From: UBA3478 sp964217345
GTDB taxonomy: Bacteria; Bacteroidota; Bacteroidia; Flavobacteriales; Flavobacteriaceae
DNA length: 29,389 nt
Direction of reading: 5' to 3'
Assembly: GCA_964217345.1 (NCBI GenBank)
Contig: CAXPJI010000060.1
Span: 1 to 29,389, forward strand
A program made the translations under genes and the position numbers. Below are positions 17,228 through 25,653 of the stretch, piece by piece (position 1 is the first letter of the stretch; each line of letters starts with the position of its first letter). A model generated the notes under the pieces. The model saw only the letters and a program-made list of their open reading frames with translations. It did no database searches and had not been told where the DNA came from.

Positions 17228-17911
17228 TTAAAAATTAGGTCGAAGATCTTTTCCTTTGTAGAAATTGGTAATTATTTCGACTACCTCATCAGGGGTGTCC
17301 ACAAGGTGTATAAGGTCTAAATCTTCTGGACTGATATTTTTCTGACCAAGAAGCTGATCTTTAATCCAGTCAATCAAACCTCCCCAAAAATCTTTTCCAA
17401 CAAGAACAATTGGAAAGCGCTTAATCTTGTTAGTCTGAATCAGAGTAACTGCTTCAAAGAGTTCATCTAATGTGCCAAACCCTCCTGGCATTACAACGAA
17501 ACTTTGGGCGTATTTCACAAACATGACTTTACGAACAAAGAAGTAATCAAAATCTATATTCTTGTCTTCGTCGATAAATCTATTTGGATGTTGTTCGAAA
17601 GGAAGTTTGATGTTGAGACCCACTGAAATTCCTTTGCTTTCTTTTGCTCCTTTATTGGCTGCTTCCATGATTCCCGGTCCGCCACCTGTTATAATCCCGA
17701 ATCCTTCATTGGATAGTCGTTCAGCAATGTTTTTTCCTAGCTGGTAATAAGCATTATTTTCAGAAGTTCGTGCAGAGCCGAATATGCTTACACAAGGTCC
17801 TATTTTAGCCATCCGCTCGTAGCCTTCGACAAACTCACCCATGATTTTAAAAATTGCCCAAGAATCATTGGTTTTAATTTGATTCCAAATTTTTTCTTCT
17901 TGTCTAGACAT
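17228..17911 (-). CDS. LOG-family protein (TIGR00730, nucleoside 5'-monophosphate phosphoribohydrolase type)
   Basis: The 227 aa Rossmann-fold protein has the LOG signatures GGGPGIMEAANKGA (76-89) and PGGFGTLDE (142-150), plus RKVMFVKYA (127-135). The E in PGGxGTxxE and the conserved Arg are the catalytic residues of cytokinin-activating LOG enzymes, which split a nucleoside monophosphate into base and ribose 5-phosphate. In bacteria the same family includes nucleotide phosphoribohydrolases of uncertain substrate. It lies 23 bases downstream of uvrA and 1 base before the M1-like gene, so it is likely in the uvrA operon. Cytoplasmic, no signal peptide. Confidence 0.9.
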   Translation of the reverse strand: MSRQEEKIWNQIKTNDSWAIFKIMGEFVEGYERMAKIGPCVSIFGSARTSENNAYYQLGKNIAERLSNEGFGIITGGGPGIMEAANKGAKESKGISVGLNIKLPFEQHPNRFIDEDKNIDFDYFFVRKVMFVKYAQSFVVMPGGFGTLDELFEAVTLIQTNKIKRFPIVLVGKDFWGGLIDWIKDQLLGQKNISPEDLDLIHLVDTPDEVVEIITNFYKGKDLRPNF

Positions 17912-17934
17912 TGAATAATAGATTGAGTTTGAAT

Positions 17935-20763
17935 TTACTTTAATTCTTGCTTTAAGAATGGTGCAGTTAAGCTTTTTTTACTCCTTGCTACCTCTTCGGG
18001 TGTTCCAGTTGCAACAATTTGTCCTCCTCCTTTACCTCCCTCAGGCCCAATATCAATAATGTAGTCCGCAATTTTAATGACATCGAGGTTATGTTCAATA
18101 ATTAGAACCGAATTTCCTTTGTTGACTAGTCGTTGGAGTACATCCATAAGAATTCGAACATCTTCAAAGTGCAACCCAGTAGTAGGTTCGTCAAGGATGT
18201 AAAAAGTTTTTCCCGTATCTCGTTTCGCAAGTTCGGTGGCTAATTTCACCCGCTGTGCTTCACCTCCAGATAAGGTAGTTGAAGCTTGTCCCAAAGCGAT
18301 ATATCCTAATCCTACATCGTTTAGGGTCTTGAGAATGCGATGAATCTTCGGAATGTTCTCAAAAAATTCAGTAGCCTCCTCAATGGTCATTTCTAGAACG
18401 TCAGAAATGCTTTTTCCGCGATATCTAACTTCGAGAGTTTCTCGGTTAAATCGTTTGCCATAACAAGTTTCACAAGGCACATGAACATCTGGTAAGAAAT
18501 TCATTTCAATAACCTTGAGTCCGGCCCCTTGACAGGTTTCGCAACGACCACCTTTTACATTAAAACTAAAGCGTCCAGGTTTATAACCCCTAATGACGGC
18601 TTCGGTTGTTTTGGCAAATAGGCTTCGAATTTCATTAAAAACTCCTGTGTAGGTAGCTGGATTAGAACGTGGGGTTCTACCTATCGGAGATTGATTTACG
18701 TCAATGACCTTATCGCATAAATCGAGTCCTGTTATTTTTTTGTAGGGTAACGGTTCCTTTACCCCATTGAAGTAAAAGGCATTCATAATGGGGTAGAGGG
18801 TTTGGTTGATTAGAGAAGATTTGCCGCTTCCAGACACCCCAGAAACTACGGTTAATACTCCTAAAGGAATATTAATCGATACGTTCTTAAGATTATGTCC
18901 CGTACATCCTTTAAGTTGGATGAAATCTTTCGGAGCTCTTCTTTTTTCAGGTATAATTACTTCGCGTTCTCCTGAGATATAAGAGGCTGTTAGTGTTTTT
19001 GCACTTCGTAATTCATTGGGACTACCTTGAAAAATAATCTCTCCACCGTGTTTTCCAGCTGTAGGACCAATATCTATGATTTGATCTGACTCGAGCATCA
19101 TATCCTTATCGTGTTCTACTACTAACACAGAATTCCCTAAATCTCTTAATTCAGTGAGTGCCTGAATAAGTTTCATATTATCTCGCTGGTGAAGACCAAT
19201 ACTTGGCTCATCAAGAATGTATAATACACCTACAAGTTGCGAACCAATTTGTGTGGCTAACCTTATGCGTTGGGCTTCACCCCCTGAAAGAGATTTTGAA
19301 CTTCGATTTAGAGCTAGATAATCAAGCCCTACATTTAACATAAAACGTATACGACTGCGAATTTCTTTTAACAGATCTTCGGCAATAACCTGTTCTCGTT
19401 GTCCTAAGTGTTTTTCAATCGTTTCAAAAAAGTCAAAAAGTTCGGCCAAGTCGAGTGAGGCTAACTCAGCGAGTGTTCTACCGGCAATTTTAAAATAGGC
19501 GGCTTCCTTATTTAATCTTGATCCATCACATTCTTCACACTTTTGTTCCTCAAGATATTGAGATGCCCATCTGCGAATAGATGTGGAATTTGCAGAATCG
19601 TATTGGCCTTGGATAAAAGACCCGATTCCTTCGTAATCAACCTGGTAATTGCGTGTCACACCAAGTGATTTTGATGGAATGTTTATCGTTTCTTTTATTC
19701 CATTTATTAGCGCATCGATAGCCTTATCACTCAAATCCTCAACGTTGGTGTCGAGATTGAAATCGTATAAAAGTCCAATTTGTTCGATTTGACCGAAAAT
19801 CCAATTCTTTTTGTAGCTGCCAAGGGGAGCAATGCCTCCCTTTCGGATGGTTAATCTTGGATCAGGGAAAACCTCACGCATAGAAAGCCGTGAAACCACT
19901 CCCAATCCTTTACAACTTGGACACATGCCTTTAGGTGAATTGAATGAAAAACTATTCGGTTCAGGTGCGTCTAATGAGATTCCTGACTCAGGACACATCA
20001 GGCTTGCACTGAAGTAGTGAACCTCATTGGTCTCCTTAATATGTATCAAAACAACGTCGTTTCCTTTTTTAAGACCAAGAGAAACCGATTGTTTGATCCT
20101 TGCTAAATCGAGTTGACCTGATTGTAGCGGAAATCGATCAACAACTAATTCTATATCATGTGTTTTGTAACGATCGAGCTTCATTCCTGGAGTAAGTTCG
20201 ATGATAACTCCATCAATTCTTGCTCTTAAAAAACCTTGTTTCAAGAGACTTTCAAACAGTTCTCTGTAATGCCCTTTACGAGAGCGAACGAGTGGAGCCA
20301 AAATAGACACCGATTGATTCTCAAAACGCTCCACGATTAAGGCTACAATTTGATCTAGCGTATATCGAACCATTGGCAGTCCCGTAACTGGAGAATGTCC
20401 AGTGGCTACCCTTGCATATAGCAATCTTAAGAAATCATAAATTTCGGTAATGGTTCCTACCGTCGATCTAGGGGATCTCGATGTCGTTTTTTGCTCAATA
20501 GCGATAACCGGGGAAAGTCCGTCAATTTTATCTACGTCTGGTCGTTCAAGCCCACCTAAGAATTGTCTGGCATATGCCGAAAAAGTTTCGAGATAACGTC
20601 TTTGTCCTTCTGCGTAAATCGTATCGAAGGCTAGTGAGGATTTGCCACTACCCGAGAGACCAGTTAAAACAACTAACTGATCTCGGGGAATATCTAAATC
20701 TATATTTTTGAGATTGTGCGTCCGTGCATTTCTTATCGAAAGCAACTCTTTTTCATCTTTCAT
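17935..20763 (-). CDS. uvrA: Excinuclease ABC subunit A
   Basis: UvrA is the damage-recognition ATPase of nucleotide excision repair and loads UvrB. The 942 aa length equals E. coli UvrA. Both ABC modules are intact: Walker A GLSGSGKSS (35-43) and GVSGSGKSS, signatures LSGGEAQRIRLA and LSGGEAQRVKLA, and Walker B regions YILDEPSIGLH and YILDEPTTGLH. The damage-binding zinc module CETCQG...CETCYG has all four cysteines. In the first module, the usual CxxCG is CPESG, leaving CPSCKG and one lone cysteine, so that zinc site looks incomplete. It heads a minus-strand run with the LOG and M1-like genes, and is divergent from the S24 regulator across 76 bases. Confidence 0.97.
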   Translation of the reverse strand: MKDEKELLSIRNARTHNLKNIDLDIPRDQLVVLTGLSGSGKSSLAFDTIYAEGQRRYLETFSAYARQFLGGLERPDVDKIDGLSPVIAIEQKTTSRSPRSTVGTITEIYDFLRLLYARVATGHSPVTGLPMVRYTLDQIVALIVERFENQSVSILAPLVRSRKGHYRELFESLLKQGFLRARIDGVIIELTPGMKLDRYKTHDIELVVDRFPLQSGQLDLARIKQSVSLGLKKGNDVVLIHIKETNEVHYFSASLMCPESGISLDAPEPNSFSFNSPKGMCPSCKGLGVVSRLSMREVFPDPRLTIRKGGIAPLGSYKKNWIFGQIEQIGLLYDFNLDTNVEDLSDKAIDALINGIKETINIPSKSLGVTRNYQVDYEGIGSFIQGQYDSANSTSIRRWASQYLEEQKCEECDGSRLNKEAAYFKIAGRTLAELASLDLAELFDFFETIEKHLGQREQVIAEDLLKEIRSRIRFMLNVGLDYLALNRSSKSLSGGEAQRIRLATQIGSQLVGVLYILDEPSIGLHQRDNMKLIQALTELRDLGNSVLVVEHDKDMMLESDQIIDIGPTAGKHGGEIIFQGSPNELRSAKTLTASYISGEREVIIPEKRRAPKDFIQLKGCTGHNLKNVSINIPLGVLTVVSGVSGSGKSSLINQTLYPIMNAFYFNGVKEPLPYKKITGLDLCDKVIDVNQSPIGRTPRSNPATYTGVFNEIRSLFAKTTEAVIRGYKPGRFSFNVKGGRCETCQGAGLKVIEMNFLPDVHVPCETCYGKRFNRETLEVRYRGKSISDVLEMTIEEATEFFENIPKIHRILKTLNDVGLGYIALGQASTTLSGGEAQRVKLATELAKRDTGKTFYILDEPTTGLHFEDVRILMDVLQRLVNKGNSVLIIEHNLDVIKIADYIIDIGPEGGKGGGQIVATGTPEEVARSKKSLTAPFLKQELK

Positions 20764-20793
20764 AACAGCCGTAAAATTAGAACAATATAACTT

Positions 20794-20826
20794 GGATTAA
20801 TTCCTAGTATTATTCGGAAATATTCC
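20794..20826. promoter_or_regulatory. Pair of operator-like dyads between uvrA and the S24 regulator
   Basis: Two similar near-palindromes, GGATTAATTCC (20794-20804) and GGAAATATTCC (20816-20826), share the pattern GGAnnnATTCC and start exactly 22 bases apart, about two helical turns. Both lie in the 76-base gap between the divergent uvrA and regulator starts. Same-face spacing and shared half-sites suit binding of a dimeric repressor, most simply the S24 regulator itself controlling both directions. This is inference from pattern only. Confidence 0.45.
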
Positions 20827-20839
20827 CTATAATTGAAAT

Positions 20840-21598
20840 ATGAAAGAGAACTATACTCGTTTTGCTTACCTGCGTAAAGAGCTAGGATTTACGCAAACTG
20901 CGTTTGGTGAATTTTTAGGATTAAAAGGATCGACGGCAGATATCGAGCGTGGGAAAACCAAAATCCCTGGTTTCGTAGTTGCCAAATTGTATCAAGAATA
21001 TCACGTGAACCCCCTTTGGTTATTTGGATCTAGTGGTGACATGTACATAGCAAATATTCGAGATAAGGCAAGTGTTTTACCAGCAGTGGTAACTTTAAAT
21101 TCACAGGAAAACGAGAATGTATTGCTGGTTAGCCAGAAAGCTGCAGCAGGATACCCGCAAAATATTGCAGATACTTCATGGTATCAAACCTTACCTGCAT
21201 TTGATCTTCCCCTTAAGGAGTTTCGAAATGCAACCTACAGAGGTTTTCAAGTAGATGGAGATTCGATGTTACCTGCACTTCAGCCAGGAGATTGGGTAAT
21301 AGCAAAGGCACTTTCGAGTATCGATGAAGTTCGGCCTTCAAAAATGTATGTGGTTGTTTTAGACGATAGTGTTTTGGTAAAAAAGGTGGTGTTACCTGAG
21401 CGATCGAATGATGTGATACTAGAATCGCTTAACTCTGCTTATCCCGCGTATAGAGTAAAACCTTTTCGAATCAAGGAGATTTGGGAGGTAAGTAGCCGTT
21501 TAACCTTTCATTTAGACGCTGACAACAATCAGCAATTAATGACTGAGTTAAAACAATCGATGGAACTCCTGAAGCGTCGTCTAGATACTAATAACTAG
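20840..21598 (+). CDS. XRE-family HTH / S24 peptidase (LexA/CI-like) transcriptional regulator
   Basis: The 252 aa protein joins an N-terminal helix-turn-helix (about 8-65: LRKELGFTQTAFGEFLGLKGSTADIERGKTKI-type) to a C-terminal S24 domain (about 95-225). The self-cleavage machinery looks complete: a cleavage-site A103-G104 in KAAAGYP, catalytic Ser142 in VDGDSM, and a catalytic Lys at 181 in VLVKKV. A C-terminal helix ELKQSMELLKRRL may aid dimerisation. Such proteins repress genes until RecA-stimulated or other self-cleavage removes them, as in LexA and phage CI. It is divergent from uvrA with paired dyads in the shared gap, so a role in a DNA-damage response is plausible but unproven. No phage genes are nearby. 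Its end overlaps the GGT gene by 4 bases. Confidence 0.9.
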   Translation: MKENYTRFAYLRKELGFTQTAFGEFLGLKGSTADIERGKTKIPGFVVAKLYQEYHVNPLWLFGSSGDMYIANIRDKASVLPAVVTLNSQENENVLLVSQKAAAGYPQNIADTSWYQTLPAFDLPLKEFRNATYRGFQVDGDSMLPALQPGDWVIAKALSSIDEVRPSKMYVVVLDDSVLVKKVVLPERSNDVILESLNSAYPAYRVKPFRIKEIWEVSSRLTFHLDADNNQQLMTELKQSMELLKRRLDTNN

Positions 21599-23283
21599 TA
21601 GCCAGAGGCGGTATCGTCTCCTCGAGAATCAGCCCCTGTCTCAAGTTTTCCATCTTCTGTAATTCGAATGGCATTAACCTTTCCTATAATTCGGTTGGTT
21701 CTCTCAGAAATAGTGTATCCCATCTGTTTCAAAGAATCAATAACTACCGTGCTAAATCGGTTAGGTTCAAGAATCAAGCGATCTGGAACTCCTTGGTGAT
21801 GAAATCTAGCCGCATCCACTGCGTCTTGCATAGGTGTGCCGTAATAAGCTGATCTAAGTATAACCTGAGCTACTGCTGTGATAATGGTCGATCCACCTGG
21901 TGTTCCCACTACTAAATGTAATTCCTCATTTTTTTCCACAATAGTTGGAGTCATACTGCTCAGCATTCGTTTGCCGGGAGCGATAGCGTTTGCTTCGGAA
22001 CCTACCAAACCAAACATATTAGGCACTCCAGGCTTTGAACTAAAGTCATCCATCTCATTATTGTAGAAAAAACCAAGTTCCGGATCAAATAACTTTGAGC
22101 CGTAACCTCCGTTCAATGTTGTTGTTACAGAAACCGCGTTACCATAGGAGTCGACGATAGAATAGTGTGTAGTTTCATTCGATTCGATAAACTTTCCGGG
22201 GTTGATGTCACCAATGGCAACAATAGTGTCCTTATCAAAATTTGAAATTCTTGATGCTAAGTATCCAGTATTCGTTAATTCATCCACGGGTATGACAACA
22301 AAATCAGGGTCACCCAAGTACTCATTTCGGTCTGCGTAAGCCCGCCTAAAGGTGGCAGACAATTTATGGATGTAAGCAGCTGTATCGGGAGATTCATTCA
22401 TTAAATCGAGTGATCCAAGCATTCCAAAAATTTGTTTGAGGGTTACACCTCCACTACTTGGTGGACCCATTGAAATAATACGGTTACCTAAAAAGTCAAA
22501 AGTGATCGGGTCTCTCCATTTTGCTTTGTAGCTTTTAAAATCTTCTAGGGTGTGAGCTCCTCCGTTACTTTGTAAAAATGAAACCATTTTCTCAGCAAGA
22601 CTTCCTCCGTAAAAAGCTTGTTCTCCTTCATTTTGAATTGTTTCTAAGGTATTTGCAAGTGCATCAAATACAATAGTGTCACCCGCCTTTTTCTGATGAA
22701 AGAGTGCTAGAGGTTTTTGGTTAACCACGGTAAAAATGCTGTCATAATAGGCGAAGGATTGAGCTTGTCTTTCTGTAACAATGATTCCATTTCTAGCCAG
22801 ATCAATGGCTGGCTGAATCAATTCTTCCATCGGCAGTGTCCCAAATTTCTTATGAACTTCGAAAAGACCTGAAAGAGTCCCCGGAATACCAACAGCAGTC
22901 GCTCCTAGGGTGCTTTTACCGGGAATAACATTGCCCTCTTCGTCTAAATAATAATCCTTATAAGTTGCAGAAGGAGCCATTTCTCTGTAGTCGATACTTC
23001 CGATTTCACCATCGTTCATTCGGTACACCATAAAACCTCCTCCAGAGATATTTCCAGCGAACGGGTAAGACACTGCCAAAGCTAAATCGGTTGCCACCAT
23101 AGCATCAAAAGCGTTCCCGCCTTTCTTTAAGATGGCTGTCCCTATATCAGAGGCCTCTTTTCTCGCGCTTACCACCGCAGCTTCATCATAGATTTCTAAT
23201 TCTTGAACCTGCTCAGAAGACGATGAATGATTGGTACAAGAAATTACACTTATCGCTAGAAGAAAATAGAAATAGTTTTTCAC
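21595..23283 (-). CDS. ggt: Gamma-glutamyltransferase, lipoprotein
   Basis: I prefer a GTG start at 23283 because it gives a clean lipoprotein signal (VKNYFYFLLAISVISC, lipobox VISC at residue 16); the ATG at 23346 would add a charged 21-residue extension and run to within 10 bases of glmM. The resulting 562 aa enzyme transfers or hydrolyses the gamma-glutamyl group of glutathione and peptides outside the cytoplasm. The precursor is expected to self-cleave before the first Thr of ETTHYSIVD (about residue 371), which becomes the N-terminal nucleophile of the small subunit. Other motifs are ATDLALAVSYPFAGNISGGG, SVTTTLNGGYGS, MLSSMTPTIV and GTPGGSTIITAV. The usual active-site elements are present. 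It stands alone on minus, convergent with the S24 regulator and divergent from glmM. Confidence 0.92.
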   Translation of the reverse strand: MKNYFYFLLAISVISCTNHSSSSEQVQELEIYDEAAVVSARKEASDIGTAILKKGGNAFDAMVATDLALAVSYPFAGNISGGGFMVYRMNDGEIGSIDYREMAPSATYKDYYLDEEGNVIPGKSTLGATAVGIPGTLSGLFEVHKKFGTLPMEELIQPAIDLARNGIIVTERQAQSFAYYDSIFTVVNQKPLALFHQKKAGDTIVFDALANTLETIQNEGEQAFYGGSLAEKMVSFLQSNGGAHTLEDFKSYKAKWRDPITFDFLGNRIISMGPPSSGGVTLKQIFGMLGSLDLMNESPDTAAYIHKLSATFRRAYADRNEYLGDPDFVVIPVDELTNTGYLASRISNFDKDTIVAIGDINPGKFIESNETTHYSIVDSYGNAVSVTTTLNGGYGSKLFDPELGFFYNNEMDDFSSKPGVPNMFGLVGSEANAIAPGKRMLSSMTPTIVEKNEELHLVVGTPGGSTIITAVAQVILRSAYYGTPMQDAVDAARFHHQGVPDRLILEPNRFSTVVIDSLKQMGYTISERTNRIIGKVNAIRITEDGKLETGADSRGDDTASGY

Positions 23284-23301
23284 CTTGAAGTCATTTAAGA
23301 A

Positions 23302-23336
23302 TTGGGAAGTTAAGATAAATGTCTTTGATATCTTTG
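23302..23336 (+). promoter_or_regulatory. Predicted Bacteroidota promoter of glmM
   Basis: TATCTTTG (23329-23336) is an exact match to the -7 consensus TAnnTTTG, and a TTG lies at 23302-23304. The 24-base spacing is one base over the usual 17-23 range. Transcription would begin near 23342, about 15 bases before the glmM ATG. The 73-base gap also has to serve the divergent GGT gene, for which I see no clear element. Confidence 0.5.
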
Positions 23337-23356
23337 CAAACAACAAACCTTAAGAC

Positions 23357-24739
23357 ATGACCTTAATTAAATCGATTTCAGGAATTCGTGGAACTATTGG
23401 AGGAAATCCTGGAGAGAATCTTACCCCTGTTGATATTGTAAAATTCGCCACGGCTTATGCTAGTTTGGTAAAGGCTAACAAGGTTAATGAACGCGCTAAG
23501 GTTGTGATTGGTAGAGATGCTCGGTTGTCGGGACCAATGGTTCAAAGCATTTTTCAAAACACCCTGCTCGGTTCAGGTATTGACGTGATTGATTTAGGGT
23601 TATCTACAACTCCGACGGTTGAATTTGCTACTGTAAACGAAGGAGCTGACGGTGGTGTAATTATTACTGCTTCCCATAATCCGGGAGAATGGAATGCTTT
23701 AAAACTTTTGGATAAAAACGGTGAATTTTTAAATGCTACTGTTGGAGAACAACTTTTAAAGTTATCAGAATCAACGGATGTGAGTTTTGCTAGTATCGAA
23801 GAGCTAGGTAATATCACTGTTGTCAATGATTACATCGATAGACATATTGAGAAGATACTAAGCTTACCTCTAATAGATGCAGAACGAATTAAATCGCAAG
23901 GTTTTCATGTGGTGATCGACGCTGTAAATTCTACAGGAGGTATTGCAATACCAAGACTTCTAGATCGATTGGGAGTAAGTTACAAGGCCATGTACTGTGA
24001 ACCAACGGGTAATTTTCCTCACAATCCAGAACCTCTAGAAAAGCATTTGGGTGATTTGATGCGTTCGGTGCAAGAAGAAAAGGCTCATTTCGGAATCACG
24101 GTAGACCCTGATGTAGATCGTTTGGCTCTAGTTGATGAAAATGGAAAAATGTTTGGGGAAGAATACACCCTTGTAGCCTGCGCCGATTACGTACTTTCTA
24201 AAACACCGGGTAATACGGTTTCGAACTTATCTTCAACACGTGCATTGAAAGAAGTGACACTAAGGTACCATCAGGAGTATGAAGCTGCTGCGGTAGGTGA
24301 AGTGAATGTGGTTCAAAAAATGAAATCAACTCATGCAATTATCGGTGGGGAAGGAAACGGTGGAATTATATATCCTGAAAATCACTACGGAAGAGATGCT
24401 CTTGTAGGAATCGCACTGTTTTTAATGCTCCTCACTGAAAGACAACAGAGTGTTTCGGCGTTACGAGCTTCTTATCCCGTCTATTTTATGGCAAAGGAGA
24501 AGATCGAATTATCCGTTTCGATCAATCCAGATCAGATTTTGAAGAAGCTAGGAGAGAAGTACTCTGATGAGCGATGTACCACAATCGATGGCTTGAAAAT
24601 TGATTTTGAAGAGTCTTGGGTTCATATGAGAAAATCAAATACAGAACCGATTATAAGAATTTATACAGAAGCAAGAACTGAAGCCCTTGCACAGGATTTG
24701 GCTCAACAGTTTATCGAAGAAATTAAAGCGACTTCTTAG
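23357..24739 (+). CDS. glmM: Phosphoglucosamine mutase (alpha-D-phosphohexomutase family)
   Basis: GlmM converts glucosamine 6-phosphate to glucosamine 1-phosphate on the way to UDP-GlcNAc for peptidoglycan and lipid A. The 460 aa protein has the four-domain phosphohexomutase layout: SISGIRGTIGG (6-16), the phosphoserine loop TASHNPGEWNALKL with Ser106, the Mg2+ loop DPDVDR (D250, D252, D254), the sugar-binding loop GGEGNGGIIYP, and the phosphate-binding tail RKSNTEPIIRIYTEA. All catalytic residues are present. In Bacteroidota close relatives can also be phosphomannomutases, so the sugar specificity is not certain. The neighbouring lipid A-type acyltransferase agrees with an envelope role. 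It overlaps that gene tail-to-tail by 17 bases. Confidence 0.85.
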   Translation: MTLIKSISGIRGTIGGNPGENLTPVDIVKFATAYASLVKANKVNERAKVVIGRDARLSGPMVQSIFQNTLLGSGIDVIDLGLSTTPTVEFATVNEGADGGVIITASHNPGEWNALKLLDKNGEFLNATVGEQLLKLSESTDVSFASIEELGNITVVNDYIDRHIEKILSLPLIDAERIKSQGFHVVIDAVNSTGGIAIPRLLDRLGVSYKAMYCEPTGNFPHNPEPLEKHLGDLMRSVQEEKAHFGITVDPDVDRLALVDENGKMFGEEYTLVACADYVLSKTPGNTVSNLSSTRALKEVTLRYHQEYEAAAVGEVNVVQKMKSTHAIIGGEGNGGIIYPENHYGRDALVGIALFLMLLTERQQSVSALRASYPVYFMAKEKIELSVSINPDQILKKLGEKYSDERCTTIDGLKIDFEESWVHMRKSNTEPIIRIYTEARTEALAQDLAQQFIEEIKATS

Positions 24740-25607
24740 CGTGTTTGAATCGTCTATGTGTCCATAGGTAAGTGTGCGGTTGTTCCTTAATTTCGAGTTC
24801 AACCTTTTTCATGTAAGCCTCCATGATTGAATAATTCGAAGACCCTTGAACTTGGGGCTGAAAAGTCTCAAAGCTTGCTGTGTAGTAGCCCCTTCTTTCT
24901 TTTCGAATAGACAAGTAGACGATTCCCATGTCGTAAGTTCGTGCCAATTCCTCTGCACCTGTGTGAATAGGGACTTCTCTATCAAAGAAAGTATACCAAT
25001 GTTTTGTCTTTTTAATCATTGGTGATTGGTCACTTGCTAAACCATACATACCGATATGCTGGTTTTTTTGATTTTCTTCGAGCACATCTCTTAGTTTAAA
25101 AGTGGGCACCAAATGCATTCCAGACTTACCTCTAGTTTTGTGTATAAATCGATCAAAATACGGATTGTTAATTTTCTGGTAGATTCCATAAACGGGAACC
25201 TTGGTGTATAGTGCTATGGCTCCAGTCCATTCCCAATTTCCTTGATGTGAAGCTAGAATTACAATGCTTCTGTTCTCCTTTGCGAATCGTTCTACTAATT
25301 CGACATTTTTCACTTGAAAACGTTTTTTAAAGGTTGAATTAGACATTAAACCATTCTTTAAACTTTCGATGAATAAATCGGTGAAGTGGAAGTAGAATTT
25401 TCTTCGAATTTTTCGCTTTTCGTCCTTGTCTAATTTAGGGAATGCGGTTTCAAGATTTTCGTCAATTACCGCTCTGCGATATTTAAAAATATCAAACAGG
25501 ATAATGGCGATAATTGATGAAATTCCGTAAAGTATGGGGAAGGGTAAAAACGCAACTAGCCTTAACCATGGGTATGCAGCAATAAAGGTTAGTCGTTTCA
25601 AAAACAT
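24723..25607 (-). CDS. LpxL/HtrB-type lipid A (lysophospholipid) acyltransferase
   Basis: The 294 aa protein has an N-terminal hydrophobic anchor (about 14-40) and the HX4E acyltransferase active site in ASHQGNWEW, with H121 and E126. Further family features are KVPVYGIYQKINNPYFDRFI, the RGKSGMHLV segment, LASDQSP and an arginine-rich end (HRRFKH). LpxL-type enzymes add secondary acyl chains to lipid A at the inner membrane; some Bacteroidota homologues act in aminolipid synthesis instead, so the acceptor is uncertain. It is convergent with and overlaps glmM, and lies 46 bases from the divergent rhomboid gene. Confidence 0.88.
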   Translation of the reverse strand: MFLKRLTFIAAYPWLRLVAFLPFPILYGISSIIAIILFDIFKYRRAVIDENLETAFPKLDKDEKRKIRRKFYFHFTDLFIESLKNGLMSNSTFKKRFQVKNVELVERFAKENRSIVILASHQGNWEWTGAIALYTKVPVYGIYQKINNPYFDRFIHKTRGKSGMHLVPTFKLRDVLEENQKNQHIGMYGLASDQSPMIKKTKHWYTFFDREVPIHTGAEELARTYDMGIVYLSIRKERRGYYTASFETFQPQVQGSSNYSIMEAYMKKVELEIKEQPHTYLWTHRRFKHAKKSL

Positions 25608-25653
25608 AGGGGTTAAAGATACGTATATTTACCACCTAAATTAGATATTCAAT

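Noticed and set aside
20840..21598. S24 regulator as a prophage CI repressor marking an integrated phage
   Set aside because: Neighbours are uvrA and ggt, with no integrase, Cro, structural genes or att-like repeats nearby.
23554..23826. A 90-codon open frame antisense to glmM
   Set aside because: It lies wholly inside a conserved enzyme gene and has serine/proline-rich composition typical of antisense reading.
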